From Enterobacter cloacae (GTDB lineage: Bacteria > Pseudomonadota > Gammaproteobacteria > Enterobacterales > Enterobacteriaceae): a stretch of DNA of 64,000 bases. The notes under the pieces were generated by a model that made no database searches, was not told where the DNA came from, and was given only the letters and a program-made list of their open reading frames with translations. The stretch spans positions 1 through 64,000 of the forward strand of contig NZ_JAALCJ010000002.1 of the NCBI RefSeq assembly GCF_011078175.1. Reading direction: 5' to 3'. A program made the position numbers and the translations under genes. Below, in pieces: positions 54,300-63,237 of this stretch (its first letter is position 1; every line of letters starts with the position of its first letter).

Positions 54300-55862
54300 A
54301 TGTATCAGAGCCACTTTAATTTTAAAAATCCGCCATTCAGAACAATCACCCGTTTATCCGGTGATTTTCTGGTGCCTTATCATCAGGACGTGTTCAACCT
54401 GCTGAAAGAGAAAACCCAGCTGGCGGGAATTATCGGGCTGTTTTGCGACGACGCTCCCCTTCTGGGCCAGTTCAGCGATGCGCTGAAAGCCAATGACAAT
54501 ACCGTCCTTGCCATCAATGCGTTTCCCAAACTGAGTGCCAGTAGCCTGCTGTACAAACTCAACCCGGGAACGAAAGCGATTAAAAATCGCATTCAGGCGG
54601 TGGATACCGTCCTGCGCCAGTGGCAGGAGGGGAAAGAAAAATCCAGAGTGCTGACAATCGCCCATTCCGAAGCTATGAAAGAGAGCTGCCGTGAGGTATT
54701 AGGTACGCTTCTCACGCGCGCCCAGGAGCTGAACTTCCGATTCTCCGTGGTACTCACGGGCAGTGCAGATCAGGAAATCCTGCTAAAGCAACCGGAACTG
54801 CGCGAATATACGCACACGCATCATGTCCTGCGCCCTCTGACCTGCCGCGAATACCTGAGTTACGTTCAGGCGCAGTGCGAAGAACACGGCTGTGAGAACT
54901 CGCCGTTACCACCGGCCCGCGTGCGCAAAATGCACACCCTGACCAAAGGCAACATCAGCAAACTGAACGCGCTGGCACATTTGTCAATGCTCGCCGCCTG
55001 GACGGAACGCGCGGCGCAGGTCAGCCCACGACATTTACGTCTGGCGGCGGGAGAGATCCTGCCCGCGAAAAAACACGGTAAGCGCCTGGCGACCGTGGGG
55101 CTGTTTGCGTCCGTGCTGTTTGCCGCCTGCGGCTGGTATTTAACCTCGTCGATCAGCGTGCGCCTTCCGATCCAGCTGCCGGTGCCGGTCAGCTGGAAAC
55201 AGCAGGTGCCAAAAGCCGAAGCGCCCGTGGTGCCGGTAATCGACAACGAAATGGTGAATCAGCCGGATGCGATGCACCAGCTTTATCTCATGTGGGGATA
55301 TGACGCCTCGATCGAAGATGCGCTTTGTGAGAACGCCGCGAAAGTGAACCTGATGTGTAAACAGGGGAACACATCGCCGGATACGCTGGCGAAAGAAGGT
55401 TACCCGTGGGTGAGTGAGCTAAAAACAGGCGGTCATCTTAACTATGCGGTGGTCGCCCGAGTGGGCGACCACTCGATTGACCTGTTAATGAATAACCGCA
55501 CCTGGCAGGTGAGCCGCAGCTGGTTTAACCGGCATGCCACTGGCAACTTCACCCAGTTACACCGTCTGACACCGGAAGGTAAGGACGCGATCGGCGCGGC
55601 CAGCGACAGTAAAGACATGGCCTGGCTGGATCGGCAATTAAGCCTGGCGCTGGGCAAGCCTGAAACGCATGCCCGAACCTGGACCGCGGAGATGATGAAA
55701 CGCACCCGCGAGTTCCAGCAAAAAATAAATCTACCCGTGGATGGCATTCCTGGAGAAGATACGCTGATGCAGTTAATGCGCGTAACCAACAGTACGCCAG
55801 GCGTATTGATCCAGGCCAACCAGACTAAAACGGACGCGAACACGCAGGAGAAGAAAGCCTAA
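54300..55862 (+). CDS. gspA: GspA (ExeA-like), with degenerate ATPase motifs
   Basis: GspA with GspB helps the secretin pass and bind the peptidoglycan. It has 520 residues and begins with the ExeA-type MYQSHFNFKNPPFR. A cytoplasmic AAA-like domain (1-~260) keeps the sensor-type stretch VVLTGSADQEILLKQPELREY. But the Walker A position (~42-58) reads GIIGLFCDDAPLLGQF instead of G-x4-GKT, and no GK[ST] occurs anywhere in the protein. Walker B is also changed (VLTIAHSEAMKES). A membrane helix follows (~264-282, VGLFASVLFAACGWYL), then a periplasmic domain (~320-420) and a peptidoglycan-binding motif (REFQQKINLPVDGIPGEDTL, ~465-485). Coupled to gspB by a shared base. Confidence 0.9.
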   Translation: MYQSHFNFKNPPFRTITRLSGDFLVPYHQDVFNLLKEKTQLAGIIGLFCDDAPLLGQFSDALKANDNTVLAINAFPKLSASSLLYKLNPGTKAIKNRIQAVDTVLRQWQEGKEKSRVLTIAHSEAMKESCREVLGTLLTRAQELNFRFSVVLTGSADQEILLKQPELREYTHTHHVLRPLTCREYLSYVQAQCEEHGCENSPLPPARVRKMHTLTKGNISKLNALAHLSMLAAWTERAAQVSPRHLRLAAGEILPAKKHGKRLATVGLFASVLFAACGWYLTSSISVRLPIQLPVPVSWKQQVPKAEAPVVPVIDNEMVNQPDAMHQLYLMWGYDASIEDALCENAAKVNLMCKQGNTSPDTLAKEGYPWVSELKTGGHLNYAVVARVGDHSIDLLMNNRTWQVSRSWFNRHATGNFTQLHRLTPEGKDAIGAASDSKDMAWLDRQLSLALGKPETHARTWTAEMMKRTREFQQKINLPVDGIPGEDTLMQLMRVTNSTPGVLIQANQTKTDANTQEKKA

Positions 55863-56500
55863 TGTCTACCATCTGTCTTGCGGCCCAGCGCAGCTACACA
55901 ACCGGGGAAGCGGTCTGGTTTTCGTACCGCCTTCCCAGCCTGAAAACCGTGTTCGGCAACAGCCTGTTATGGATGGTCGGGCTTTGCGCCATGCTGGTTA
56001 CCGGCCTGTATGCGCATATCTACTGGAACTTGCGCCATCCGGCGCCTGAACCGGTAAAAGCCAGCGTTGCGAAACCGGAAACGCAGCTTTCCGATATGCA
56101 TTATGTGTATGTGAGTAAACCGTTCCCACATCCACATCCCGCGCCCGCGCCGATGCATGTGGATGTTCCACCGATGCAGGATCTGCCTATTAACAGCGAA
56201 GATGCCGACTGGCAGCAAGCGCCCGACGGCGCAGTGCCGCATGACACCTCGCGGGATACCTTACCGGGAACCGAGGCGAACGAGCAGGAAATGCCTTCCG
56301 CCAGCGCTGACCAGGATGACACGTCATTAAAGGAGTTATTTAAGCAGGCGTTAAAAGAACAGGAACGAGATTATTCGCAAGGCAAAATACCCGAGCCGCC
56401 GGTTGACGAAACGCAGGATAATCCTCAGACCAGCTTAAAAAATAATGAACATAGCCGTTCCTCCTTAAATATTAAAGAAGAACAGCTGGAGCAGGATTAG
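55862..56500 (+). CDS. gspB: T2SS GspB-type protein
   Basis: Partner of GspA in an inner-membrane complex that places the secretin. It has 212 residues, longer than E. coli GspB (139). One membrane helix at about 37-58 (SLLWMVGLCAMLVTGLYAHI), then a Pro/His-rich stretch (FPHPHPAPAPMHVDVPP) and an acidic, low-complexity periplasmic part. The PDADWQ-like (EDADWQQAP) piece resembles the GspB C-terminal motif. Its ATG shares a base with the gspA stop. The end overlaps the convergent regulator gene by 4 bases. Confidence 0.8.
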   Translation: MSTICLAAQRSYTTGEAVWFSYRLPSLKTVFGNSLLWMVGLCAMLVTGLYAHIYWNLRHPAPEPVKASVAKPETQLSDMHYVYVSKPFPHPHPAPAPMHVDVPPMQDLPINSEDADWQQAPDGAVPHDTSRDTLPGTEANEQEMPSASADQDDTSLKELFKQALKEQERDYSQGKIPEPPVDETQDNPQTSLKNNEHSRSSLNIKEEQLEQD

Positions 56501-57120
56501 TATTTTTCTGGAAGCGTGGTGAGGTTGAGCAGTCGCCCTTTTTCAACCACAATATACTGACCTTTTTTAAGGTCGGACAGGATTTTAATAATGGTACTAC
56601 GCGCCAGGTTAGTGTATTCCTGAATGTAATCGTAAACGTTAATATCACGTTGATGATGAACAATCAGATCATTAATCTCGTATAAAAATTCGCGAACTAC
56701 GGAATATGCACTGCGGGCAACCAGAACATCATCACGCTTGCTTAGCATGCAAATATACCAGGACAGGACTTTGGTCAGTTCTGGCCATAAGTTTTTTTCG
56801 GTCATCAGTCTGGCGAATTCCTCCTTTCTGACTGAGCGAACAATGGTATTCGCCCTGACAAGGCCATACATATGGGTGGCGTTGTAATACATAGATGAGA
56901 GGCCAAAGATGCAATGCCCGGTGACGGTAAACATGCACAGTTCGTCAGATTCACGTCGAAATTCCACTTCGCCGCTGACAATAATATGAATATACCCGGT
57001 ATCAGCAGTGGAAATTTTTTGCCATTTCTTTAATGTTTTTTCTTCAAAGACTGAAGTTGCTGAAATGATTTTTTCCATTTCATGTTGCGGACGTAATTTT
57101 TTTGCATAGATGCTTAACAT
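56497..57120 (-). CDS. Crp/Fnr-fold winged-helix transcriptional regulator next to the T2SS genes
   Basis: Predicted DNA-binding regulator of 207 residues. The first ~125 residues look like the cyclic-nucleotide-type beta-barrel (GYIHIIVSGEVEFRRES, TGHCIFGLSSMYYN), but the phosphate-binding RxS of cAMP receptors is missing. A connecting helix (~130-155) and a winged helix follow (INVYDYIQEYTNLARSTIIK to the end). The layout resembles IprA-type proteins. The gene is AT-rich compared with its neighbours, stands alone and converges with gspB. A role in controlling gsp or the chitinases is plausible from position only. Confidence 0.7.
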   Translation of the reverse strand: MLSIYAKKLRPQHEMEKIISATSVFEEKTLKKWQKISTADTGYIHIIVSGEVEFRRESDELCMFTVTGHCIFGLSSMYYNATHMYGLVRANTIVRSVRKEEFARLMTEKNLWPELTKVLSWYICMLSKRDDVLVARSAYSVVREFLYEINDLIVHHQRDINVYDYIQEYTNLARSTIIKILSDLKKGQYIVVEKGRLLNLTTLPEKY

Positions 57121-57387
57121 TGTTATACCCGATTTAAGATATGATTATAAAAAAAGATGGCCACGGCATGTGCGCAGAACCATAAAGTCCTTCCTGGTGG
57201 AAAAATCAAAAATAAAAACAAAAAAGTGAAGCTATTAATTTATTTGCCAGAATGATTAGCAAGCTATGTGTCTATCTTAAATCCGGATAATTTTAAGTCA
57301 ATTTACTAAAAGTTAATTGATTTTGTACTTAAGATTAATCTCATAGGAAATCAGAGAAAAATACTCCCTATGAGGTATTAAAATGGA
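57121..57387. promoter_or_regulatory. AT-rich spacer between amiD and the regulator, with inverted repeats
   Basis: These 267 bp must contain the promoter of the regulator gene. CTCATAGG (57340-57347) and CCTATGAG (57367-57374) form an 8-bp inverted repeat with a 19-bp gap, 14 bp after the amiD stop. CTTAAA...TTTAAG (near 57277-57297) is a second, weaker one. No clear T run follows, so an amiD terminator is not certain. This is the right edge of the accessory island. Confidence 0.4.
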
Positions 57388-58218
57388 TTAATTCTGCCCG
57401 TATTTTTCTAAAAGTGCTTCGGCAATCGCCATCGTTTCTACATCTGCTATGCCGTTCCATAATTGGGGACGAAAATGCATCTGGAAGACCATGATGATAC
57501 GTTGCTGCTGCGCTGGCGTAGCATCCTCGGGAACGTCATAGCCGTAGCGCGACAGCAGGTCGAGCAACACCGCCGTATCGACCTGCCGATAACGCGGCCG
57601 TCCGTTGATATAGAAGTTTACGCGTGCCGCATCGGGCCACGCGCCGATACCCTGTTGCGCCAGTTCATGCCACGGGAACAGCGGGCCAGGATCGTCTTTA
57701 CGCTGCGGGGCGATATCCGAATGCGCCACCACGTTCTGCGGCTTGATGTCGTAGCGGGCGATGATGTCTCTGGCGAGCGGGATCAGCGCCGCAATTTGCG
57801 TCGGTTCAAAGGGGGCGAAGGTTTTCACGCCATGCATTTTCCGCCAGCCGCGATTTTCCAGCTCAATGCCAACGGACGTGTCATTTATACGGTTAGTACC
57901 ACGCCAGAAGCTGATGCCCGCATGCCAGGCCAGCTCGCTCTCCGGCACCAGCTGCCAGATACGCGGTTTGCCGTCGGGTGCGGGTGGATGGGCGGGGATA
58001 AGATAATGCGAACTGACATTTTTATCGGTTAACGTCGCAAGCGAAGTATCGAAATCGTCAGCGGTGTAGTGGATCACCAGCACCTTTATACGCGGATAGG
58101 CCGCCTGCGCCTGATGGCGCGTATCCAGCTCGTACGCGCCTTTATCAACAATGCCTTTTTCCTGGGCGCATCCTGCCAGCAGTAATGCCAGCAGGAGGGG
58201 TGAAAGCGAACGCTTCAT
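57388..58218 (-). CDS. amiD: Outer-membrane N-acetylmuramyl-L-alanine amidase AmiD
   Basis: Zinc amidase of the Amidase_2 family, anchored as a lipoprotein in the outer membrane, that cuts peptidoglycan and anhydro-muropeptides. The 276 residues equal E. coli AmiD. Signal peptide with lipobox LLAGC (Cys17). Zinc ligands are likely the His in [11 protein letters not shown] in [18 protein letters not shown] and the Asp following it. A C-terminal PG-binding-like helical domain (residues ~195-270) is present. It overlaps ybjQ by 4 bases. Confidence 0.96.
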   Translation of the reverse strand: MKRSLSPLLLALLLAGCAQEKGIVDKGAYELDTRHQAQAAYPRIKVLVIHYTADDFDTSLATLTDKNVSSHYLIPAHPPAPDGKPRIWQLVPESELAWHAGISFWRGTNRINDTSVGIELENRGWRKMHGVKTFAPFEPTQIAALIPLARDIIARYDIKPQNVVAHSDIAPQRKDDPGPLFPWHELAQQGIGAWPDAARVNFYINGRPRYRQVDTAVLLDLLSRYGYDVPEDATPAQQQRIIMVFQMHFRPQLWNGIADVETMAIAEALLEKYGQN

Positions 58219-58538
58219 CGGCGGGTTTTCACCGCCGTGCCGCTTACGCTCACCATCAGCATGCTGGCATCTTTCCCGACCGTTTCGTAGTCAATATCTA
58301 TGCCCACCACCGCATCCGCACCCAGCGCTTTGGCCTGCTCGCCCAGCTCTTTAAACGCAATTTCGCGGGCCTTACGCAGCTCTTTTTCGTACGCGCCGGA
58401 ACGTCCGCCGACGATGTCCCGAATCCCGGCAAAGAAGTCGCGGAAGATATTGGCGCCCAGAATCGCTTCGCCGGTCACCACGCCGCAGTACTCGGTAATA
58501 GGTTGTCCTTCCAGGGTTGGCGTTGTTGAAAACTGCAT
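58215..58538 (-). CDS. ybjQ: YbjQ family protein (DUF74)
   Basis: Small conserved protein of unknown function with the heavy-metal-binding-like YbjQ fold, which forms pentamers in known structures. It has 107 residues as in E. coli. Conserved features are [32 protein letters not shown] and [13 protein letters not shown], read here as shorter blocks [16 protein letters not shown] and GIDIDYE. It is the first gene of a ybjQ-amiD unit and is divergent from ybjP. Confidence 0.95.
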   Translation of the reverse strand: MQFSTTPTLEGQPITEYCGVVTGEAILGANIFRDFFAGIRDIVGGRSGAYEKELRKAREIAFKELGEQAKALGADAVVGIDIDYETVGKDASMLMVSVSGTAVKTRR

Positions 58539-58635
58539 ACTTTCTCTCCTTCTTTAGCGTTCAATGCGTTAGCAACAGCATTATCGGTTCGTTACGCTAT
58601 GATTGAAAGGATAGTTAATAAATAAGGAAATCAAC

Positions 58636-59154
58636 ATGCGCTACTCTGCTTTAACGCTTTTAGTGCCATGCGCGCTGGTGCTCAGCGCCTGCACAACGCC
58701 GGTCACGCCAGCCTTTAAGGATATCGGAACCCGCAGCGGCCCGTGTATTGAGGGCGGCCCGGACGCCGTGGCGCAACAATTTTATGATTACCGTATTCAG
58801 CATCGCGGTAATGACCTGACTGCCCTGCGCCCGTACCTGAGCGATAATCTGGCGAAACTGCTCGCTGACGCTTCGCGCGATCCGCAGCATAACGCGCTGC
58901 TGTCATCCGATCCGTTCTCCAGCCGCGCCACGCTGCCGGATAGCGCCGACGTCGCCAGCGCGTCCACCATCCCGAATACCGACGCACGCAACATTCCTCT
59001 GCGCGTGAAGCTGACCCAGGGGACGCAAACCTGGCAGGATGAGGTGCTAATGATTCGTGAAGGCCAGTGCTGGGCAGTAGACGATGTGCGCTATATTGGC
59101 GGCAGCGTTCATGCCCCTGCGGGTACCCTTCGCCAGTCGATTGAAAACCGCTAA
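58636..59154 (+). CDS. ybjP: Predicted lipoprotein YbjP
   Basis: Lipoprotein of unknown function with 172 residues (E. coli 171). Signal peptide with lipobox LSAC (Cys19), followed by TTPVTPAFKDIGTRSGPC. The body resembles DUF3828-type domains (QQFYDYRIQH, LSDNLAKLLADAS). It is upstream of the art genes, which have their own promoter 226 bp further on. Confidence 0.93.
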   Translation: MRYSALTLLVPCALVLSACTTPVTPAFKDIGTRSGPCIEGGPDAVAQQFYDYRIQHRGNDLTALRPYLSDNLAKLLADASRDPQHNALLSSDPFSSRATLPDSADVASASTIPNTDARNIPLRVKLTQGTQTWQDEVLMIREGQCWAVDDVRYIGGSVHAPAGTLRQSIENR

Positions 59155-59301
59155 CGCATCCGTTAAATAAACGTTAACCCCGTAAAATGTCCGGCATTTC
59201 ATGCGGAATGCCGACATTTATACTCACCCCACTTTCCCTTCACTATTTTGTGCTATGTTTAAGAGGAAATACGGGTTATATTTAACTTTTAACGCAGAAA
59301 T

Positions 59302-59319
59302 ATTGCATAACTATTCTGT
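59302..59319 (+). promoter_or_regulatory. ARG box upstream of artP
   Basis: ATTGCATAACTATTCTGT fits the ArgR consensus wnTGAATwwwwATTCAnw with two mismatches in the conserved core plus one C in the spacer. A much weaker box (59281-59298) precedes it at the usual 3-bp spacing. ArgR with arginine represses artPIQM in E. coli. Confidence 0.55.
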
Positions 59320-59380
59320 CAACGGTACTATCTGCGGCCTCAATTGCTATAGATTGCCTGGATGAGTAAAGACTGCCCCG

Positions 59381-60109
59381 ATGAGTATTAAACTAAACGG
59401 CATTAACTGCTTCTACGGCGCACACCAGGCGCTGTTCGACATTACGCTGAGTTGCCCGGAGGGCGAAACGCTGGTTTTGCTTGGCCCAAGTGGCGCGGGA
59501 AAAAGCTCCCTTCTGCGTGTCCTTAATCTGCTTGAAATGCCCCGTTCGGGGACGCTGGCCATCGCCGGCAACCATTTTGACTTCGCGAAACGCCCCTCTG
59601 ATAAAGCGATTCGTGAACTGCGTCAAAACGTGGGCATGGTCTTTCAGCAATATAATCTCTGGCCGCATCTGACGGTGGTGCAAAACCTGATTGAAGCGCC
59701 GTGCCGCGTGCTTGGTTTAAGCAAAGATCAGGCGATGGCGCGTGCTGAAAAGCTGCTGGAACGTCTGCGTCTGAAGCCGTACAGCGACCGTTATCCTTTA
59801 CACCTCTCTGGCGGTCAGCAGCAGCGTGTGGCGATTGCCCGTGCGCTGATGATGGAGCCAGCGGTGCTGCTGTTCGATGAGCCAACCGCGGCGCTGGATC
59901 CGGAAATTACTGCCCAGATCGTGAGTATCATTCGTGAGCTGGCGGAAACCAACATTACCCAGGTCATCGTGACCCACGAAGTGGAAGTGGCGCGTAAAAC
60001 CGCCAGCCGCGTGGTCTACATGGAAAACGGGTATATCGTTGAGCAGGGTGATGCGAGCTGCTTCACTAACCCGCAAACCGATGCCTTCAAAAACTACTTA
60101 TCTCACTGA
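59381..60109 (+). CDS. artP: Arginine ABC transporter ATP-binding protein ArtP
   Basis: ATPase of the arginine importer. The 242 residues match E. coli. Walker [10 protein letters not shown] (~residues 36-44), Q-loop FQQYNLWPH, signature LSGGQQQRV, Walker [15 protein letters not shown] and the switch His in VTHEVEVA are all intact. It is the first gene of artPIQM; artI follows after 18 bp. Confidence 0.98.
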   Translation: MSIKLNGINCFYGAHQALFDITLSCPEGETLVLLGPSGAGKSSLLRVLNLLEMPRSGTLAIAGNHFDFAKRPSDKAIRELRQNVGMVFQQYNLWPHLTVVQNLIEAPCRVLGLSKDQAMARAEKLLERLRLKPYSDRYPLHLSGGQQQRVAIARALMMEPAVLLFDEPTAALDPEITAQIVSIIRELAETNITQVIVTHEVEVARKTASRVVYMENGYIVEQGDASCFTNPQTDAFKNYLSH

Positions 60110-60127
60110 TGTGTTAGGGAAATTATA

Positions 60128-60859
60128 ATGAAAAAAGTATTGATTGCCGCGCTGCTTGCTAGCGTCAGCCTTTCCGCTACCGCAGCCCAGACCATCCGTT
60201 TCGCCACTGAAGCGTCCTACCCTCCGTTTGAATCCATTGATGCGAACAACAATATTGTTGGCTTCGACGTGGATCTGGCAAATGCCCTGTGTAAAGAGAT
60301 CGACGCGACCTGTACCTTCAGTAACCAGGCGTTCGACAGCCTGATCCCAAGCCTGAAGTTCCGCCGTATCGACGCCGTGATGGCCGGTATGGACATTACC
60401 CCTGAGCGTGAAAAGCAGGTGCTGTTCACCACCCCTTACTACGACAACTCGGCGCTGTTTATTGGTCAGAAAGGTAAATACGCCTCCGTTGACCTGCTGA
60501 AAGGCAAGAAAGTCGGCGTGCAGAACGGCACCACGCACCAGAAGTTCATCATGGATAAGCATCCGGAAATCACCACCGTGCCGTATGACAGCTACCAGAA
60601 TGCGAAGCTGGACCTGCAAAACGGTCGTATCGATGCGGTGTTCGGGGACACGGCTGTCGTGACTGAATGGCTGAAAGCGAACGACAAGCTGGCCGCCGTG
60701 GGTGACAAGGTGACCGATAAAGACTACTTCGGTACAGGTCTGGGTATTGCCGTACGTCAGGGCAACACCGAGTTGCAGCAGAAATTCAACGCTGCGCTGG
60801 AAAAAGTGAAGAAAGACGGCACCTACGAAACCATCTATAAAAAATGGTTCCAGAAGTAA
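60128..60859 (+). CDS. artI: Arginine ABC transporter periplasmic binding protein ArtI
   Basis: Periplasmic binding protein of family 3. It has 243 residues with a signal peptide MKKVLIAALLASVSLSATAA. The family signature (GFDVDLANALCKEI) and arginine-pocket residues in PSLKFRRIDAVMAGMDIT and GTTHQKF are conserved. It is a close paralogue of ArtJ (62430-63161). artQ starts 6 bp downstream. Confidence 0.97.
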   Translation: MKKVLIAALLASVSLSATAAQTIRFATEASYPPFESIDANNNIVGFDVDLANALCKEIDATCTFSNQAFDSLIPSLKFRRIDAVMAGMDITPEREKQVLFTTPYYDNSALFIGQKGKYASVDLLKGKKVGVQNGTTHQKFIMDKHPEITTVPYDSYQNAKLDLQNGRIDAVFGDTAVVTEWLKANDKLAAVGDKVTDKDYFGTGLGIAVRQGNTELQQKFNAALEKVKKDGTYETIYKKWFQK

Positions 60860-60865
60860 TTCCTG

Positions 60866-61582
60866 ATGAATGAAATTTTTCCTTTAGCAAGCGCCGCCGG
60901 GATGACCGTCGGCCTTGCCGTTTGTGCACTGATTATCGGCCTGGTACTGGCGATGTTCTTTGCGGTATGGGAGTCCGTTAAGTGGCGCCCTGTCGCATGG
61001 CTCGGTTCAGCGCTGGTGACTGTGCTGCGTGGGCTGCCGGAAATTCTGGTGGTCCTGTTTATCTATTTCGGCTCCTCACAGCTGCTGTTAACGCTGTCGG
61101 ACGGCTTCACGATTAATCTCGGCTTTGCGCAGATCCCGGTGCAGATGCAGATTGAGAACTTCGACGTCAGCCCGTTCCTGTGCGGCGTGATTGCGCTCTC
61201 CCTGCTCTATTCGGCCTATGCGTCACAAACGCTGCGCGGCGCGCTGAAAGCGGTGCCGCAGGGTCAATGGGAATCCGGCCAGGCGCTGGGCCTGTCGAAA
61301 GCGGCGATCTTCTTCCGCCTCGTGATGCCGCAGATGTGGCGTCATGCCCTGCCAGGGTTGGGTAACCAGTGGCTGGTACTGCTGAAAGATACCGCGCTGG
61401 TGAGCCTGATCAGCGTGAACGATTTGATGCTGCAAACCAAAAGTATCGCCACCCGTACGCAGGAGCCGTTTACCTGGTACATCGTCGCGGCGGCTATCTA
61501 CCTGGTGATCACGTTGCTGAGCCAGTACGTTCTGAAGCGTATTGATCTGCGCGCAACGCGTTTTGAACGGAGACCAGGCTGA
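60866..61582 (+). CDS. artQ: Arginine ABC transporter permease ArtQ
   Basis: Inner-membrane permease of the HisMQ type with 238 residues and five or so membrane helices. The EAA loop that contacts ArtP is [20 protein letters not shown]. Its stop overlaps the artM start by one base, indicating coupled synthesis of the two permeases. Confidence 0.97.
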   Translation: MNEIFPLASAAGMTVGLAVCALIIGLVLAMFFAVWESVKWRPVAWLGSALVTVLRGLPEILVVLFIYFGSSQLLLTLSDGFTINLGFAQIPVQMQIENFDVSPFLCGVIALSLLYSAYASQTLRGALKAVPQGQWESGQALGLSKAAIFFRLVMPQMWRHALPGLGNQWLVLLKDTALVSLISVNDLMLQTKSIATRTQEPFTWYIVAAAIYLVITLLSQYVLKRIDLRATRFERRPG

Positions 61583-62250
61583 TGCTGGACTATTTACCCG
61601 AACTGATGAAAGGGCTGCACACCAGCCTGACGCTGACCGTCGCGTCTATCATCGTGGCGCTGATCCTGGCGCTGATCTTCACCATCGTCCTGACGCTGAA
61701 AACGCCGGTGCTGGTGTGGATTGTACGTGGCTACATTACGCTCTTTACCGGTACGCCGCTGCTGGTGCAGATCTTCCTGATTTACTACGGCCCGGGGCAG
61801 TTCCCGTCGTTACAGGACTATCCGGTTATCTGGCACCTGCTCTCTGAGCCCTGGCTCTGCGCCCTGATTGCCCTCTCCCTGAACAGCGCGGCCTATACCA
61901 CGCAGCTGTTTTACGGTGCGATCCGCGCGATCCCGGAAGGCCAGTGGCAGTCCTGCGGTGCGCTGGGCATGAGCAAGAAGGATACGCTGGCGATCCTGCT
62001 GCCCTACGCGTTTAAGCGCGCGCTGTCCTCGTATTCGAACGAGGTCGTCCTGGTATTCAAAAGCACCTCTCTGGCCTACACCATCACTCTTATGGAAGTA
62101 ATGGGCCACGGGCAGCTGCTGTACGGACGCACCTACGACGTGATGGTGTTTGGTGCGGCGGGTCTGGTCTATCTTGTGGTTAACGGCCTGCTGACGCTGA
62201 TGATGCGTCTTATCGAGCGTAAAGCGCTGGCGTTTGAGCGCAGAAATTAA
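61582..62250 (+). CDS. artM: Arginine ABC transporter permease ArtM
   Basis: Second permease of the importer, with 222 residues. The EAA loop reads AIRAIPEGQWQSCGALGMSK, parallel to ArtQ. Membrane helices begin at about residue 15. It is followed by a terminator, so artJ is a separate unit, as in E. coli. Confidence 0.97.
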   Translation: MLDYLPELMKGLHTSLTLTVASIIVALILALIFTIVLTLKTPVLVWIVRGYITLFTGTPLLVQIFLIYYGPGQFPSLQDYPVIWHLLSEPWLCALIALSLNSAAYTTQLFYGAIRAIPEGQWQSCGALGMSKKDTLAILLPYAFKRALSSYSNEVVLVFKSTSLAYTITLMEVMGHGQLLYGRTYDVMVFGAAGLVYLVVNGLLTLMMRLIERKALAFERRN

Positions 62251-62278
62251 TCGACTTAATGCATAAATCTATTTTTGT

Positions 62279-62313
62279 AGTGCGGGTAACCTGATGGGTT
62301 ATCCGCATTTTTT
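62279..62313 (+). terminator. Intrinsic terminator of artPIQM
   Basis: GTGCGGGTAACC and GGGTTATCCGCAT form a stem around a TGAT loop and run into seven T residues, 29 bp after the artM stop. Confidence 0.88.
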
Positions 62314-62321
62314 TATGCTTT

Positions 62322-62360
62322 AAATAATATTTAATCATATTTATTGCATATAAATTCATT
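62322..62360 (+). promoter_or_regulatory. Tandem ARG boxes upstream of artJ
   Basis: The downstream box ATTGCATATAAATTCATT (62343-62360) differs from the ArgR consensus core at one position. A second box (62322-62339) has three mismatches and stands exactly 3 bp upstream, the usual spacing of paired ARG boxes. They lie about 70-110 bp before the artJ start. In E. coli artJ is the most strongly ArgR-repressed art gene. Confidence 0.75.
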
Positions 62361-62429
62361 AAGTGGCATTGTACATCCATGCCGCAGACACGGCGCATAA
62401 CGACAAGATAGACAGACGGGAGCATTACA

Positions 62430-63161
62430 ATGAAAAAGTTAGTTCTGGCCGCATTACTCGCAACCTTCGCCGCTGGCGCATCCGCCGCAGATAAAATCAA
62501 TTTCGGCGTTTCTGCCACCTATCCGCCGTTTGAATCGCTGGATGCCAGCAACCAGATCGTCGGCTTCGACATCGACCTGGCGAAAGCGCTGTGCAAGCAG
62601 ATGCAGGCCGACTGCACCTTTACTAACCACGCATTTGACAGTCTGATCCCGTCCCTGAAATTTAAAAAGTACGACGCGGTGATCTCCGGCATGGACATCA
62701 CGCCAGAGCGCAGCAAGCAGGTCGCGTTCACCGACCCGTACTACGCGAACTCTGCGGTGGTGATTGCGAAGAAAGGAGCTTATAAATCTTTCGACGAGCT
62801 GAAAGGCAAGCGCATCGGCATGGAAAATGGCACCACGCACCAGAAATACCTCCAGGACAAGCATCCTGAAGTGAAAACCGTGGCCTACGACAGCTATCAG
62901 AACGCAATTATCGACCTGAAAAATGGCCGTATCGACGGCGTATTTGGCGACACCGCGGTCGTGAATGAGTGGCTGAAAACCAACCCGCAGCTGGGTACAG
63001 CGACGGATAAAGTGACCGATCCGCAGTACTTCGGCACCGGCCTGGGCATTGCCGTGCGTCCGGATAACAAGGCCCTGCTGGAAAAATTGAACGGCGCGCT
63101 GAAAGCGATCAAAGCTGACGGCACATACCAGAAAATCAGCGAGCAGTGGTTCCCGCAGTAA
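62430..63161 (+). CDS. artJ: Arginine ABC transporter periplasmic binding protein ArtJ
   Basis: High-affinity arginine-binding protein with 243 residues. Signal peptide MKKLVLAALLATFAAGASAA. The family 3 signature GFDIDLAKALCKQM is followed by the arginine-pocket motifs SLKFKKYDAVISGMDIT and GTTHQKY, which match ArtI almost position by position. It is transcribed alone from an ArgR-type promoter region and followed by a REP element. Confidence 0.97.
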   Translation: MKKLVLAALLATFAAGASAADKINFGVSATYPPFESLDASNQIVGFDIDLAKALCKQMQADCTFTNHAFDSLIPSLKFKKYDAVISGMDITPERSKQVAFTDPYYANSAVVIAKKGAYKSFDELKGKRIGMENGTTHQKYLQDKHPEVKTVAYDSYQNAIIDLKNGRIDGVFGDTAVVNEWLKTNPQLGTATDKVTDPQYFGTGLGIAVRPDNKALLEKLNGALKAIKADGTYQKISEQWFPQ

Positions 63162-63169
63162 TCTCTTTT

Positions 63170-63234
63170 TGTCGGGTGGTCTGGCCTGCGGGGGGTGGTC
63201 TGTAGGCCGGATAAGCGCAGCGCCGCCCGACAAT
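63170..63234. repeat. REP-type palindrome between artJ and the sensor kinase gene
   Basis: GTCGGGTGGTCTGGCC at 63171-63186 and TAGGCCGGATAAGCGCAGCG to GCCCGAC at 63203-63231 form a large inverted structure of the REP/PU type between two converging genes. Confidence 0.75.
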
Positions 63235-63237
63235 TTC

